Assembly: GCA_019695095.1 (NCBI GenBank)
Contig: JAIBAQ010000023.1
Location: 1 to 47,006, forward strand
Direction of reading: 5' to 3'
DNA from: Candidatus Hydrogenedentota bacterium
GTDB taxonomy: Bacteria; Hydrogenedentota; Hydrogenedentia; Hydrogenedentales; SLHB01
Length of the DNA stretch: 47,006 nt
The notes under the pieces are model-generated. The model saw only the letters and a list, made by a program, of their open reading frames with translations, did no database searches and was not told the origin of the DNA. Positions within the stretch are counted from its first letter, which is position 1. The number at the start of each line of letters is the position of its first letter. The position numbers and the translations under genes were made by a program. Shown one piece after another: positions 25,822 to 34,033 of the stretch.

Positions 25822-28641
25822 ATGAGAGAGAACGAGGAGAATGTTTTGCGTGTGGACGTACGGAACAAGACGCTCTTCTTGCGCTCGTCGCAGATTGCGT
25901 CGTGCAAGGAAGCGCGCGACGGAATCGCCGTCAAATTCCTCGAAAGGAACGCCACATTCCATTTGGGAGTCTTGGCACTCGTTCTTCGCGAATATGGCAA
26001 TAAGAAGAGTGGCTTCATTCCAGTGAAGCGTTGGGCTCCAGAGATTTCGCTGCTATCCAAAGGCGCGTTCCCGGGTGGGCACGCAATCTCAAGGCCCTAT
26101 GACGCCATAAAAAGCCGCTGGGCCCGGATCGTTGATTTGGGCAGCTCGCGGTTCGAGCTACAGGTGGGAGGCAGGCAGATCGGAATTCACCGAATCCCGA
26201 GCGGCATTACCGATCTTTTTAATTCTTTGGTCAAAGTTCAAGGCACGCCGGACAGAGCATCCTTCGAGATAATGGTAAACGTTCACCTATGCGGTGTTCC
26301 GCTGAGAATAGAGACACCTGACATCGGTGTGTTCTTGGGCCAGTTGCGTGCTGCAAGCCACGCACGATCGGGAACTGCATCTCGTCCAGGGAAAGCTGAG
26401 CGAAAGGACGAGTTCAACGCACGCGCCTACAGAACGAGATTGAAATCTGAGCTCGCGCGGCAAGTCGCACATTACAGCAAAGGACTACTAGCCATTGGCT
26501 CAATCACGAACACCCGCTTTCGCAAAGTGCGGGACGATGCCACTGGCACGACTCTTCAGGACAAAGACGCGGGTGGTATTGTCGACACAGTGGACTTGCT
26601 CAAAACTGTGACGGATCAAGTCGTGATCATCTCGGGCGTGTCAGGCGCAGGGAAATCAACGGCGCTGCGTCACCTTGCTTGGCGAGCATGCAGCACGACT
26701 ACGTGCCTGCCACTCTACGCACGCTGCAGTTTGGATTGGGCTGATTCCATCAGTGTGATGCTCGCAGCATATGGAAACTCTCGCGGCGATAGTGAAGCGA
26801 TTGTAAGCGAAATGTTTCGCTACAATTGTATCGTGTTTTTAGACGGCTTTGATGATCTGAACAGATCGGAGCAGATTGAGTTTCAGCGTGAGTTCAACGA
26901 CTCAGTTTATCGGCTGCGGATAGCGAGAGTTTACATCAGCACCAGGGACTCGGATTTGCCGGACATTCCCGGCGCTGTTCGGTTTCAGGCATTGGAACCC
27001 GAGAACGGCGAGGCATGCCTAAGAGCTTTTGGGATCAGACCAGCCCTAGCGCAGAGAACAGTGCGACAACTTCGGGATTCAGGTGCCAATGCGCTACTTT
27101 CAACACCAATGTCCCTTTGGTTTGTGGCGTTAGTGCTCAAGCGCGATGCGTCCGGAGACATTCCGACATCACTCGGCCAATTGATGACACAAGTGGTCGA
27201 GACCTACTTTATCGCCGAGATGTTGAACAAGGCCCGCATTGCGGCGTTAAAGCTATCCAAACGAGATGCCCGCGACATCATCCAAGGACTGGGACGGCTG
27301 GCATTCAACATGATTGATGCGGATCGCACACTGAGCGAAACAGAATGCAAAGAAGCGCTGGCTGAACACTACAGGGGAAGATTGTATCCCAAGGAATTGG
27401 CCAGAAATCTGTACGACAGCGCTATTCATGAGGGGTTTCTCTATCGCGAAAGGGACGGGGGTGTACGGTTTTGGCACCGCATTTTCATGGACTATTTTGC
27501 CGCATGTCACATGTCGTTATACTGGGGAGACAAGAGGGAGCGATGCTGTGCGGAGGATTTGCTGGAGAGGTACAAATGGGACGATTCGTTGTGCATGCTG
27601 TGTGGAATCGCGCCAAGTCGTGTGCAAGAGGAGTGCGTAAAGCTTGCGACGGAAAGATACGACATCGATCTTGGCGTAAGGCTGTTGTCCAGCAGCTCAT
27701 CAGCTAGTCGGTCAGATACTTTGATCGACTATATCCTTGGCCTACTTGAGCCGTTGCGGAGCGATGGAGCCGAAAATGCAGTTCTGTATGCGCATTTGCT
27801 TGCGCGGATGAATAGCCCAAGGGCTGCGGAAAGGCTGCTTCCCTTGGTTGATTCAGCTATTGAAAGTATTCGCACAGCGGTAGGTCTACGTAAACAGAGG
27901 GTCGTGAATGCAGAGGCTATCATGAAGCAAATTGATAGCCTAGCTGCAGGATGTGTAGACGAAAGCGCATTGCAACAACGCCAAACGGAATTGAATACCA
28001 TCGCGTCAAAAGTGCGGTCTGGGCCTGGCTATCTGCCGCAATCCTTTACCGGTGATGCGAGCGATGTGATGGCGGCACAATACGAGCCTCGAGTTCACAA
28101 GAACAGGTCCTTTGGAGGACCTGACATAGACGAACGGCACTATTACTGGAATACCGATGACGTGAACGGAGAAGCGGCGAGACGACTCATAGGCCAACTG
28201 CTTTTAAAGTGGCGTGATCGGGGAAGAAGCCTATGGAACTACCCCAGCGTTCGGGACTACTGGCGTGACAAAAGCAAAACTTCGCCATTCGCAAAAGGAA
28301 CGGAAGGCGATGAGCGGTCATATAATGAGGAACTAGATTCGTATGGTGAATACGCCGCGGATTTACTGGACTCCCAGAAGGTGTCGACCTGGCTGGGCTT
28401 CATGATTTTGAGACTGGCATTGATGCATCCCATGTTAAGCGGCGTTGAAACAATACAGAGAGAGGCGCTTCGTGACATGCTTCGATGCGCAAGAATAGAA
28501 GGCACAAGGATGGGCAATGAATGGATGCGCACGTGGACCTTGGTCATGAGGCGCGAGTCCGGGAGACGCTTTGCAGGCTTGATTCCGCCTGTATTGTGCG
28601 ACGCGGCGGTACACTTTGCCGACATATGGGGCGAGGAGTGA
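25822..28641 (+). CDS. NACHT NTPase with N-terminal winged-helix domain
   Basis: The 939-residue protein has an N-terminal segment (1-125) with the strand-helix-wing pattern of a response-regulator-type DNA-binding domain (YDAIKSRWARIVDLG, then a beta wing). NACHT motifs follow: Walker A SGVSGAGKST (271-280), Walker B CIVFLDGFDDL (336-346) and the late motif FWHRIFMDYFAA (about 551-562). The C-terminal third is helical with no recognised effector domain. STAND proteins with DNA-binding domains can be regulators; NACHT proteins are also anti-phage sensors. Being divergent from the Ubl operon across a palindrome, it could regulate that operon (inference). The gene is alone in its transcript. 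Confidence 0.83.
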   Translation: MRENEENVLRVDVRNKTLFLRSSQIASCKEARDGIAVKFLERNATFHLGVLALVLREYGNKKSGFIPVKRWAPEISLLSKGAFPGGHAISRPYDAIKSRWARIVDLGSSRFELQVGGRQIGIHRIPSGITDLFNSLVKVQGTPDRASFEIMVNVHLCGVPLRIETPDIGVFLGQLRAASHARSGTASRPGKAERKDEFNARAYRTRLKSELARQVAHYSKGLLAIGSITNTRFRKVRDDATGTTLQDKDAGGIVDTVDLLKTVTDQVVIISGVSGAGKSTALRHLAWRACSTTTCLPLYARCSLDWADSISVMLAAYGNSRGDSEAIVSEMFRYNCIVFLDGFDDLNRSEQIEFQREFNDSVYRLRIARVYISTRDSDLPDIPGAVRFQALEPENGEACLRAFGIRPALAQRTVRQLRDSGANALLSTPMSLWFVALVLKRDASGDIPTSLGQLMTQVVETYFIAEMLNKARIAALKLSKRDARDIIQGLGRLAFNMIDADRTLSETECKEALAEHYRGRLYPKELARNLYDSAIHEGFLYRERDGGVRFWHRIFMDYFAACHMSLYWGDKRERCCAEDLLERYKWDDSLCMLCGIAPSRVQEECVKLATERYDIDLGVRLLSSSSSASRSDTLIDYILGLLEPLRSDGAENAVLYAHLLARMNSPRAAERLLPLVDSAIESIRTAVGLRKQRVVNAEAIMKQIDSLAAGCVDESALQQRQTELNTIASKVRSGPGYLPQSFTGDASDVMAAQYEPRVHKNRSFGGPDIDERHYYWNTDDVNGEAARRLIGQLLLKWRDRGRSLWNYPSVRDYWRDKSKTSPFAKGTEGDERSYNEELDSYGEYAADLLDSQKVSTWLGFMILRLALMHPMLSGVETIQREALRDMLRCARIEGTRMGNEWMRTWTLVMRRESGRRFAGLIPPVLCDAAVHFADIWGEE

Positions 28642-28701
28642 TCAGATCACCAGCATGGATGCTCAGGAACATTTATAAAGTCGGCACACCTACAACGATG
28701 C

Positions 28702-28875
28702 ATGACGGCAGCAGATGAAGCATTAATCGTCGAAGTGCAAAGACAGATCGATTGCGGCAGAACTCATATCGCTATTCCAGGGCGACTACTCTTGGGCGCC
28801 AGCGAGGATTTGCTGGAGGAAGTGCGGAGGCTTTGCAAGCTAAACGGCGTTACGGTTGAGATCAGCCTGTTGTAG
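28702..28875 (+). CDS. Possible small protein of 57 residues
   Basis: The ORF starts at ATG 28702, 60 bases after the NACHT stop, and ends 14 bases inside the convergent recombinase gene. The product begins MTAADEALIVEVQRQIDCG and ends GVTVEISLL. The mix of charged and hydrophobic residues looks protein-like (helix-strand-helix-strand), but no Shine-Dalgarno is visible and no family was recognised. It may be a small accessory of the NACHT gene or a chance ORF. Confidence 0.35.
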   Translation: MTAADEALIVEVQRQIDCGRTHIAIPGRLLLGASEDLLEEVRRLCKLNGVTVEISLL

Positions 28876-30037
28876 TTCCATTGGATCGTTTTTTCCTGAG
28901 CGCAGCTTCCAGCGCCTTGATTGGCGGGTGTCTCTGAAGTATCTCCGTGATCGCCTTTAAGTTGCCCTTTAGATCAGCAAGAGAGTTTTCCAGTTTGGCG
29001 ATCCGGTCGTCCTTGATCTTGGTTTCCTGCTGCAGCTTGACCAAATCGTCCTTCACGTCACTTATCTCCGTCTTCGTGAATTTGACGTCCAATTCTTTGT
29101 TCTCCATGCCGGCTCTGGAAATATAGACGTCAGGCATGTTGCTGCTGAATCGCCAGCCGTATCGGTAGCACAACTCCTGGCGGTTGAGTTTGGTGGCGTA
29201 GTACGTTGCGGAACTGTGCCGCAGAAGATGGGGATACACTCGTCGGCGAAGAACAGAAACGCCGATTCGATTGAGGAACATTCGCGTAGCGCCGTAGGTG
29301 CCCGCAAATACCGGATCCTGCTGGCTCCGACCTTCAGCAAGTCGTGCCTTTATGAATGTGCTGACAACTTCCACACTATGCCGCCAATAGAGGCCAATTG
29401 TTCGCCCTTTTGTCTTGCTGTACTCCTCCTTCAGTGTGATGCGGACAAAATTATCTTTGCCGTTCGGGAGTGAAACATCTTCCATACGGATATTGAGAAA
29501 TTCCTCAATCCTTGCTCCGGTGTCAAAAAGTACGGCAATGATGAACCGTTGCTCGGGCGTGCGGCACTTGCGCAAAAGTTGTTCGACTTGTTGTTCAGCC
29601 AGAAAGTCCGGCGTTCGCGTCTGATCTCGAGTGTCAAGCCAGCCGGCAAGAGTATGGGCACGAGCTTCGCCAAGTCGCCATCGCAAGAACACCTTGAGTG
29701 CTTTACGGATACTCACCTTGACTGAGTGGGAGTACGGTGCATTCTTGACCTTGGCTTGAATGCGGTCGCTGCTGAGGTCGCGGTCGAAATGTTCGACGTG
29801 TTTCAGGCTGAGACGTGCGGTCGGACGATTCCAATACTCGAGAGATATCTTCAGGACGCTGAGGTACTTCAGCTGCGCAGCTGGGGATATCTTCTTCCCG
29901 CGATTGACCTTGCCAAGTTCGAGGTCGGAAAGAAATCGGAGCAATTCGGCTTTGGTGGACGGCGGAACGCGCCAGTGGTCTAGACTACGCTTTCTGGCTT
30001 CCAAACTGTTTCCATGGACGAGAATCTTGACGTTCAT
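28862..30037 (-). CDS. Tyrosine recombinase (integrase) with C-terminal coiled coil
   Basis: The protein is 391 residues from ATG 30037; GTG 30055 in frame is an alternative and neither has a Shine-Dalgarno. Counting from the GTG, the catalytic set is visible: Arg182 (FDTGARIEEF), a Lys in KEEYSKTKG (214-216), His276-x2-Arg279 (HLLRHSSAT), Trp301 in the second His/Trp position, and Tyr311 (MPDVYISRAG). The SAM-like core-binding domain is at about 30-130. After the tyrosine, about 80 residues form a Lys/Glu/Leu coiled coil unlike XerC/D tails and reminiscent of archaeal-type integrases. It would catalyse site-specific integration and excision, and is the best candidate to have used the tRNA-Ser gene. 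Confidence 0.88.
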   Translation of the reverse strand: MNVKILVHGNSLEARKRSLDHWRVPPSTKAELLRFLSDLELGKVNRGKKISPAAQLKYLSVLKISLEYWNRPTARLSLKHVEHFDRDLSSDRIQAKVKNAPYSHSVKVSIRKALKVFLRWRLGEARAHTLAGWLDTRDQTRTPDFLAEQQVEQLLRKCRTPEQRFIIAVLFDTGARIEEFLNIRMEDVSLPNGKDNFVRITLKEEYSKTKGRTIGLYWRHSVEVVSTFIKARLAEGRSQQDPVFAGTYGATRMFLNRIGVSVLRRRVYPHLLRHSSATYYATKLNRQELCYRYGWRFSSNMPDVYISRAGMENKELDVKFTKTEISDVKDDLVKLQQETKIKDDRIAKLENSLADLKGNLKAITEILQRHPPIKALEAALRKKRSNGTTTG

Positions 30038-30046
30038 ACTGGACCA

Positions 30047-30113
30047 AAGGGCCACGGCTATTTAAGGCTTTCGGCCCTTGAACAGATTTGTTTAGTGGCC
30101 CCGAAGGCCCTTG
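30047..30113. repeat. Short repeats upstream of the recombinase gene
   Basis: AAGGGCC (30047-30053) and GGCCCTT (30073-30079) form an inverted pair, and GGCCCTTG recurs at 30106-30113. They are just upstream of the recombinase start. They could be binding sites for the recombinase or a directionality factor, but the motif is short and chance is possible. Confidence 0.3.
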
Positions 30114-30140
30114 CACAAAAGCGTTCAAGTCCCCTTTTTA

Positions 30141-30470
30141 CTATCGATGGGATGCGAAATTGGCGCGCGCGCTTTCTCGGTCCTTCAATATCTCAAGCAC
30201 GGCTTCCAAAACTTCGACCGGGTACTGATCCAACCAACTGGAATCTTCGGATGATGGTTGCTCCTTCTTTGAGGCAGTTGGGGTTGGCATTGGAAGAGTA
30301 CGGGGTTTCTCTTTAAGAAGTTCCTTAGCAAAACATTCGGAACGATGGCTATATTTCCCCACATACTTACGTATGTAACGAGTCAGACTTTGTTCGGAGG
30401 AATATCCGATACGGACGGTGGGATTTGTTTCTGACAGATTGGGTGCGGTCGTAATGGATAAGTGTTCCAT
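30141..30470 (-). CDS. Small protein of unknown function overlapping the winged-helix gene
   Basis: The protein is 109 residues from ATG 30470. It has a basic, Ser/Tyr-rich first half (RYIRKYVGKYSHRSE), a Pro/Lys/Ser linker and a short helix (YPVEVLEAVLEILKDRE). It was not recognised. Its first 104 bases overlap the 3' end of the winged-helix gene in another frame. That is unusually long and could also mean a frameshift that split one longer winged-helix protein. It lies about 100 bases upstream of the recombinase gene on the same strand. Confidence 0.42.
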   Translation of the reverse strand: MEHLSITTAPNLSETNPTVRIGYSSEQSLTRYIRKYVGKYSHRSECFAKELLKEKPRTLPMPTPTASKKEQPSSEDSSWLDQYPVEVLEAVLEILKDRESARANFASHR

Positions 30471-30714
30471 TGCGGGTTCCAAGCGGGATGGTGTTGGCCA
30501 GGTAGTGCAAGGCAGATCGGACGGTACTGCCACTACGGTTACATAATTTCATGAGCCGGGCCAAAGAGAGCGGATAACGGTAACACGGCCTTGTGCCGTA
30601 TAGATGCCGGTAATAGTAAACGATCTTCTCGTACACCAAGTTCAGCAGGCGGACCTCACGCTCGTCGAGGACTTCGATGACTCCGGACTTAACCCAGATT
30701 CTCCTCTGAAGCAT
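30367..30714 (-). CDS. Winged-helix DNA-binding protein
   Basis: The protein is 115 residues. ATG 30714 is chosen because ggaggt lies 4-5 bases before it; the frame is open to an upstream ATG at 30729. The pattern YPLSLARLMKLCNRSGSTVR, then ALHYLANT and a basic wing, is a winged helix-turn-helix. Its start lies inside the 3' end of the HerA-like ATPase gene (26-base overlap), so the two are co-expressed. It could regulate the element's backbone genes or help the ATPase load on DNA. Confidence 0.62.
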   Translation of the reverse strand: MLQRRIWVKSGVIEVLDEREVRLLNLVYEKIVYYYRHLYGTRPCYRYPLSLARLMKLCNRSGSTVRSALHYLANTIPLGTRNGTLIHYDRTQSVRNKSHRPYRIFLRTKSDSLHT

Positions 30715-32068
30715 CGTCACCTCCCGCATCTAGCGCATCATCCAAAACTGCCCCTTTCGGAACGGGCACTAGCGGGAAACGGACGTAACAGGGATCAATA
30801 CGCCCCTTGATCTTGACGATGCCCTCTCCGACCGCGAGCCGATCCAGATACACTTCGTCACCGCGGTTCAGGAATAGGGCTCGCTTGGCGGTTTCGATGT
30901 CATCTTCATGCTGCAGGCCGAGGTAGATCTGTGTGTTGCAGTTGCCAAGGACGTATATGGGAAGCAACGATGGATGCTGGGTGATGTTGACCAAGCCTTC
31001 GCCGAAGCTTCGAATCTCTCTGAAGACAGTTTCCAAGCTGTTCGTGGCCTGCTTTTCGACAAGGCTTCTCGGGAAGAGATTGTGTACTTCCTCCAGAATG
31101 GTCACATGCCTGAGTTGGTCTGTCTCCCCCTGGCCCAAACGATACAGGTGAATCCATCGCAGAATTATGTCGTTCAGGAAGACCCGGAGTGGCTTGGGTA
31201 ATTCTTGGTCCAACTCAATGACGACGGGGTCATCAAGCAGGTCTTCAAGCTTGATCGGATTCCTTGCGTTGAAGGCACCTGCGGCTGGTCCGAAGACGAA
31301 TGTATTGAGGATTCTGAGGCAACTATCTTGCCACAACATACGTCGACCCTTGAATTGGACGCGCTCGAGTTCATCCTTCGCGTCGAAGAAGTTTGGATAC
31401 TGGTCCGGTATACCTTGGTATACGCCGGTATCCTGAAATTTCTTGTCGAGTATCTCGATCAGGATGTCCGCCACTCCTGGGCCTGACAGATGCGACTTTT
31501 CTAGAGCCTCGGCGACTACGCTTATCCAGGTCTTTGGATGAACGCCCGGTGGTCCTCTGAGCGGATTCCATCGAAAGGGCGATGCGCTTTTTCGACCGAC
31601 GCTGAACACGCGAAGCTTTTCGGTGTTGGCGGTCTTGATCGCCCTCAATGCGCGATAGCTTCGCTTCCAGTCGATGACCAGAAATGGAATTGAGTTTTGC
31701 AGCAAACCCAACAGCAAGAGCTGCGCGACGTTGGTCTTGCCACCGCCTGTAATAGAGAAAATGCCGATGTGCTTTATGAAGTTTTCGCGCCTTAAGAGCA
31801 GCGGGATGCCAGATTGTTTGTCATAGAACACCGTGCCGAGTGGGAACTCCCCGCCTGCAGCGGGCACTGCGGGTGGCGGAAGGAGGATTCTACGATCGTC
31901 GACATCTGCAGCCAGGTATTGAGCCGCGACCATGTGGATAAGTGCTTCATTCTGTCGCTTCGACTGTTGAGTCTCTGAGGTCAGATAGGCCGTCCAGAGT
32001 GCGTCGGCGCGCCTTCCAATCAGTGGCTTCAGTTTTTGGCAAATGGAGCGCAGTTCGTCGTCAAACAT
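30689..32068 (-). CDS. HerA-like P-loop ATPase (second in window)
   Basis: The 459-residue protein has an HAS-barrel-like N-terminus, Walker A GIFSITGGGKTN (102-113), Walker B HVTILEEVHNLF (321-332) and a downstream NITQHPSLLP motif. These are HerA/VirD4 features. The motor would pump DNA or drive a nuclease partner. It differs in sequence from the ATPase at 22907-24628 and lacks that protein's GPTGSGKTT loop, so it is not a recent duplicate. The start overlaps the upstream gene by 8 bases and the winged-helix gene overlaps its end. With the nearby recombinase, SSB and ArdC-like genes it fits the element's own transfer or replication module. Confidence 0.83.
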   Translation of the reverse strand: MFDDELRSICQKLKPLIGRRADALWTAYLTSETQQSKRQNEALIHMVAAQYLAADVDDRRILLPPPAVPAAGGEFPLGTVFYDKQSGIPLLLRRENFIKHIGIFSITGGGKTNVAQLLLLGLLQNSIPFLVIDWKRSYRALRAIKTANTEKLRVFSVGRKSASPFRWNPLRGPPGVHPKTWISVVAEALEKSHLSGPGVADILIEILDKKFQDTGVYQGIPDQYPNFFDAKDELERVQFKGRRMLWQDSCLRILNTFVFGPAAGAFNARNPIKLEDLLDDPVVIELDQELPKPLRVFLNDIILRWIHLYRLGQGETDQLRHVTILEEVHNLFPRSLVEKQATNSLETVFREIRSFGEGLVNITQHPSLLPIYVLGNCNTQIYLGLQHEDDIETAKRALFLNRGDEVYLDRLAVGEGIVKIKGRIDPCYVRFPLVPVPKGAVLDDALDAGGDDASEENLG

Positions 32069-32516
32069 TCTCCAGAAACTCTCCTCGCGCTTTCGCCCGT
32101 TCGTACTCGTCCCAGAATGTCAGGAAGTCTCGAAGAACGAGAACGACATCCCGCCAACATTCTGTGTCCTGAGCCCTGCGTTCTTTCGCCAGCTCAAATG
32201 TCTTTTGATACAGCGGCCCCTTTTCGCGGTGTTCACGGAGGTGGTAGTTCGATGCCACAGAAATTCCCTGAATCATGTTCGCCAGGGCTTCTCTGTCGTC
32301 GGCGATTCGCTCGATATTGTCCTTCCTGATCTTGAGTCGTTCGCGAACGGCCGAAGAAATGGTCTCCAGCTTGCTCCTCAGGACTCTCCGGTTGGTGTGC
32401 ATCATTTTTCCGATGGGATTGTCGGCGGGCAGAGTCGTCGGCAAGGCGCTGCCGACTGAGTACAGCGATTTCGGCACGCTGATTCGGGTCCAATCAATCA
32501 TTTCAGCCAGTTCCAT
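32061..32516 (-). CDS. Helical protein of unknown function preceding the HerA-like ATPase
   Basis: The protein is 151 residues and not recognised. It is charged and strongly helical (SKLETISSAVRERLKIRKDN region), with a C-terminal segment rich in Glu, Arg and Trp (CWRDVVLVLRDFLTFWDEYE). It may be coiled-coil and has no membrane segment. It overlaps the ATPase start by 8 bases, so it is probably the ATPase's partner. It is the first gene of the minus-strand backbone operon that leads through the ATPase and winged-helix genes towards the recombinase. Confidence 0.65.
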   Translation of the reverse strand: MELAEMIDWTRISVPKSLYSVGSALPTTLPADNPIGKMMHTNRRVLRSKLETISSAVRERLKIRKDNIERIADDREALANMIQGISVASNYHLREHREKGPLYQKTFELAKERRAQDTECWRDVVLVLRDFLTFWDEYERAKARGEFLENV

Positions 32517-32637
32517 CTAACCGCTGACACGGCACCAATAAAAAGCTTTGAGCGCGCCCAGTTCGGAAAGCGCTGACGCAACACTCTCCGAAGTTGGCAG
32601 CCACAAGCTTTATTAACTGCAAAGTGGCAACAGTGGG

Positions 32638-33219
32638 ATGCAACGCGGAAGTAACGACAAATGGCTGAAGAGCGGACGACAGCGATCAGCTGTAGCGCAA
32701 GTGCTAAAAGGCCCAATGACGCCTCTGGAAATCTGGCGATCAGCAAAGACACTAGCGCCGAAAATTCGGCTTCGCGATGTCTGGCTCATTCTTGGAGAAA
32801 TGCGGGCTCGTGGTGTTGCGACTTGCCTCAATCCAGGGGAACACAACGGCAAGGTATACGTCAGGGCGGACATCGTACCCAAGTCAAGTGATGGGACTGA
32901 TTGGCACGCTTTTGCGGTGATTTATCGCTCGCGCGTCCGACATCAGGTGCTGATCGCGCTTATGAAGCGCTCACCACAGACAACGACCGCTGTCCGAAAG
33001 ACCGTCAATGAACGATATCCACATGGGCTCGCGTCCACAGTGCGGGCCATGCAAGGCCTACGTCAACTCGGCCTGGTCACAGTTTGCGGTGAAGGCGCTA
33101 AACGCGGCCAGAAACTCTACGCGGTTACAGCCAAGGGCAGACGCTTGATGGAGCTATTCGCCAATCGAACTCGGCGTGCACAAACCTTTTTAAACGCGGT
33201 GCCCATGGAGTCGGTATGA
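32638..33219 (+). CDS. Tandem winged-helix regulator
   Basis: The 193-residue protein has two winged-helix units. The first (about 17-80) has the helices TPLEIWRSAKTLAPKIRLRD and ILGEMRARGVA. The second (about 105-165) has TTTAVRKTVNERYPHGLAST and MQGLRQLGLV, then a wing ending KLYAVTAKGRRLM. It is divergent from the HerA operon across 121 bases and overlaps the next small gene by 4 bases (ATGA). A likely role is repressor or activator of both divergent transcripts of the mobile-element backbone. Confidence 0.68.
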   Translation: MQRGSNDKWLKSGRQRSAVAQVLKGPMTPLEIWRSAKTLAPKIRLRDVWLILGEMRARGVATCLNPGEHNGKVYVRADIVPKSSDGTDWHAFAVIYRSRVRHQVLIALMKRSPQTTTAVRKTVNERYPHGLASTVRAMQGLRQLGLVTVCGEGAKRGQKLYAVTAKGRRLMELFANRTRRAQTFLNAVPMESV

Positions 33220-33374
33220 GCAAATCAAGCCGGCGCAAAACCGTTCAGCAACTTGCGGAGGAAATCCTCGGTGAACTTCAAGAGATAGACCAGAAGGTTG
33301 AATACCTCATCAGACGCCTTCCGCGGAACGGGCATCACTTTCACGATCCTCAATGGAATGAATCGTTCGACTGA
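33216..33374 (+). CDS. Small helical protein, 52 residues
   Basis: The ATG at 33216 overlaps the preceding stop (ATGA), evidence that it is translated by coupling. The product starts MSKSSRRKTVQQLAEEILGE, continues as an amphipathic helix of Glu, Leu, Ile and Gln residues (IDQKVEYLIRRL), and ends with a His-rich tail (NGHHFHDPQW). It was not recognised. It may be an oligomerisation partner of the winged-helix regulator. Confidence 0.6.
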   Translation: MSKSSRRKTVQQLAEEILGELQEIDQKVEYLIRRLPRNGHHFHDPQWNESFD

Positions 33375-33455
33375 CCTTCTCAGGTGAGTCGAAGCATCAG
33401 CTCAATCGCGTTTTCACGTGAAAGGGCAACGTAGCCGCACGTCTAGCGGCGCATG

Positions 33456-33477
33456 GGTCACACCTCCTGGTGTGGCC
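33456..33477 (+). promoter_or_regulatory. Short hairpin in the ssb leader
   Basis: ggtcacacc and ggtgtggcc, separated by tcct, can form a 9-base stem 29 bases before the ssb start. No T-run follows, so a terminator is unlikely. It may be an mRNA structure or a protein-binding palindrome controlling ssb. Confidence 0.4.
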
Positions 33478-33505
33478 AGTATAAACCCAAGGAAGGAGCA
33501 GTAGC

Positions 33506-33898
33506 ATGAATGTCTGCGTCATCAGCGGACAACTCGTGAATCACGCCGTGGTTCGAGGCAAGGATAAGCAAGTCCTTGTCTTCACCGTGGCGTGCAGTCA
33601 GCAGAATGGCGAGGCCGAACCCGTGGTATCACACGTACCTTGTGTGGTGTTCAACCCGAGTGAGGAACTGGCCCAGCTGTTGACCACTCAAGGCAAAGGC
33701 CTGGCCGTCGAGTTGCAGGGTCGCGTGAACATATCACAGTTCAGGCCCGACGATGAACCGCGGTCAAACGCCGAGGTCGTCGTGTATACCAAGACCATCA
33801 AGGTTGGAAACGAGGTGGCGACCGTATCGGTCGCTCCTCGGAAATGCAAGAAGTCGAAGGCCACTCAGGCGGAAGCCCCACAGGGCGTCGTAGCCTGA
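33506..33898 (+). CDS. ssb: Single-stranded DNA-binding protein (SSB, OB fold)
   Basis: The 130-residue protein has an SSB-like OB fold: it starts MNVCVISGQLVNHAVVRG, continues VLVFTVACSQ and VSHVPCVVFN, and has GLAVELQGRVNISQF where SSB has its v-eGrl stretch. The C-terminus is Lys-rich and lacks the acidic DDDIPF tip of housekeeping SSB, typical of mobile-element SSBs. It would coat ssDNA during replication or transfer of the element. The Shine-Dalgarno aaggag lies 8-9 bases upstream. A terminator-like hairpin follows at 33921. Confidence 0.75.
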   Translation: MNVCVISGQLVNHAVVRGKDKQVLVFTVACSQQNGEAEPVVSHVPCVVFNPSEELAQLLTTQGKGLAVELQGRVNISQFRPDDEPRSNAEVVVYTKTIKVGNEVATVSVAPRKCKKSKATQAEAPQGVVA

Positions 33899-33920
33899 CG
33901 TAGCTGAAGCTTCTGATCAC

Positions 33921-33957
33921 AAGGCCTGTCTCTCGAAAGGGAGGCGGGCCTTTCTTG
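33921..33957 (+). terminator. Probable intrinsic terminator after ssb
   Basis: aaggcctgtctc and gggaggcgggcctt form a GC-rich stem with two small interruptions around a tcgaaa loop, followed by the T-rich tcttgttc. It begins 23 bases after the ssb stop. Confidence 0.6.
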
Positions 33958-33961
33958 TTCT

Positions 33962-34005
33962 CCTGAATCAACCCCTGAAACAAGCCTGAAGGAAGTTGAT
34001 TCAGG
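33962..34005. promoter_or_regulatory. 11-base inverted repeat upstream of the RHH-like gene
   Basis: CCTGAATCAAC (33962-33972) and GTTGATTCAGG (33995-34005) are a perfect inverted repeat separated by 22 bases. It ends 29 bases before the GTG of the small ribbon-helix-helix-like gene. Such proteins often repress their own promoter through palindromes, so this is a candidate operator. Confidence 0.5.
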
Positions 34006-34033
34006 TCTATTCCGCGAAGAAAGGAGGTACCAG

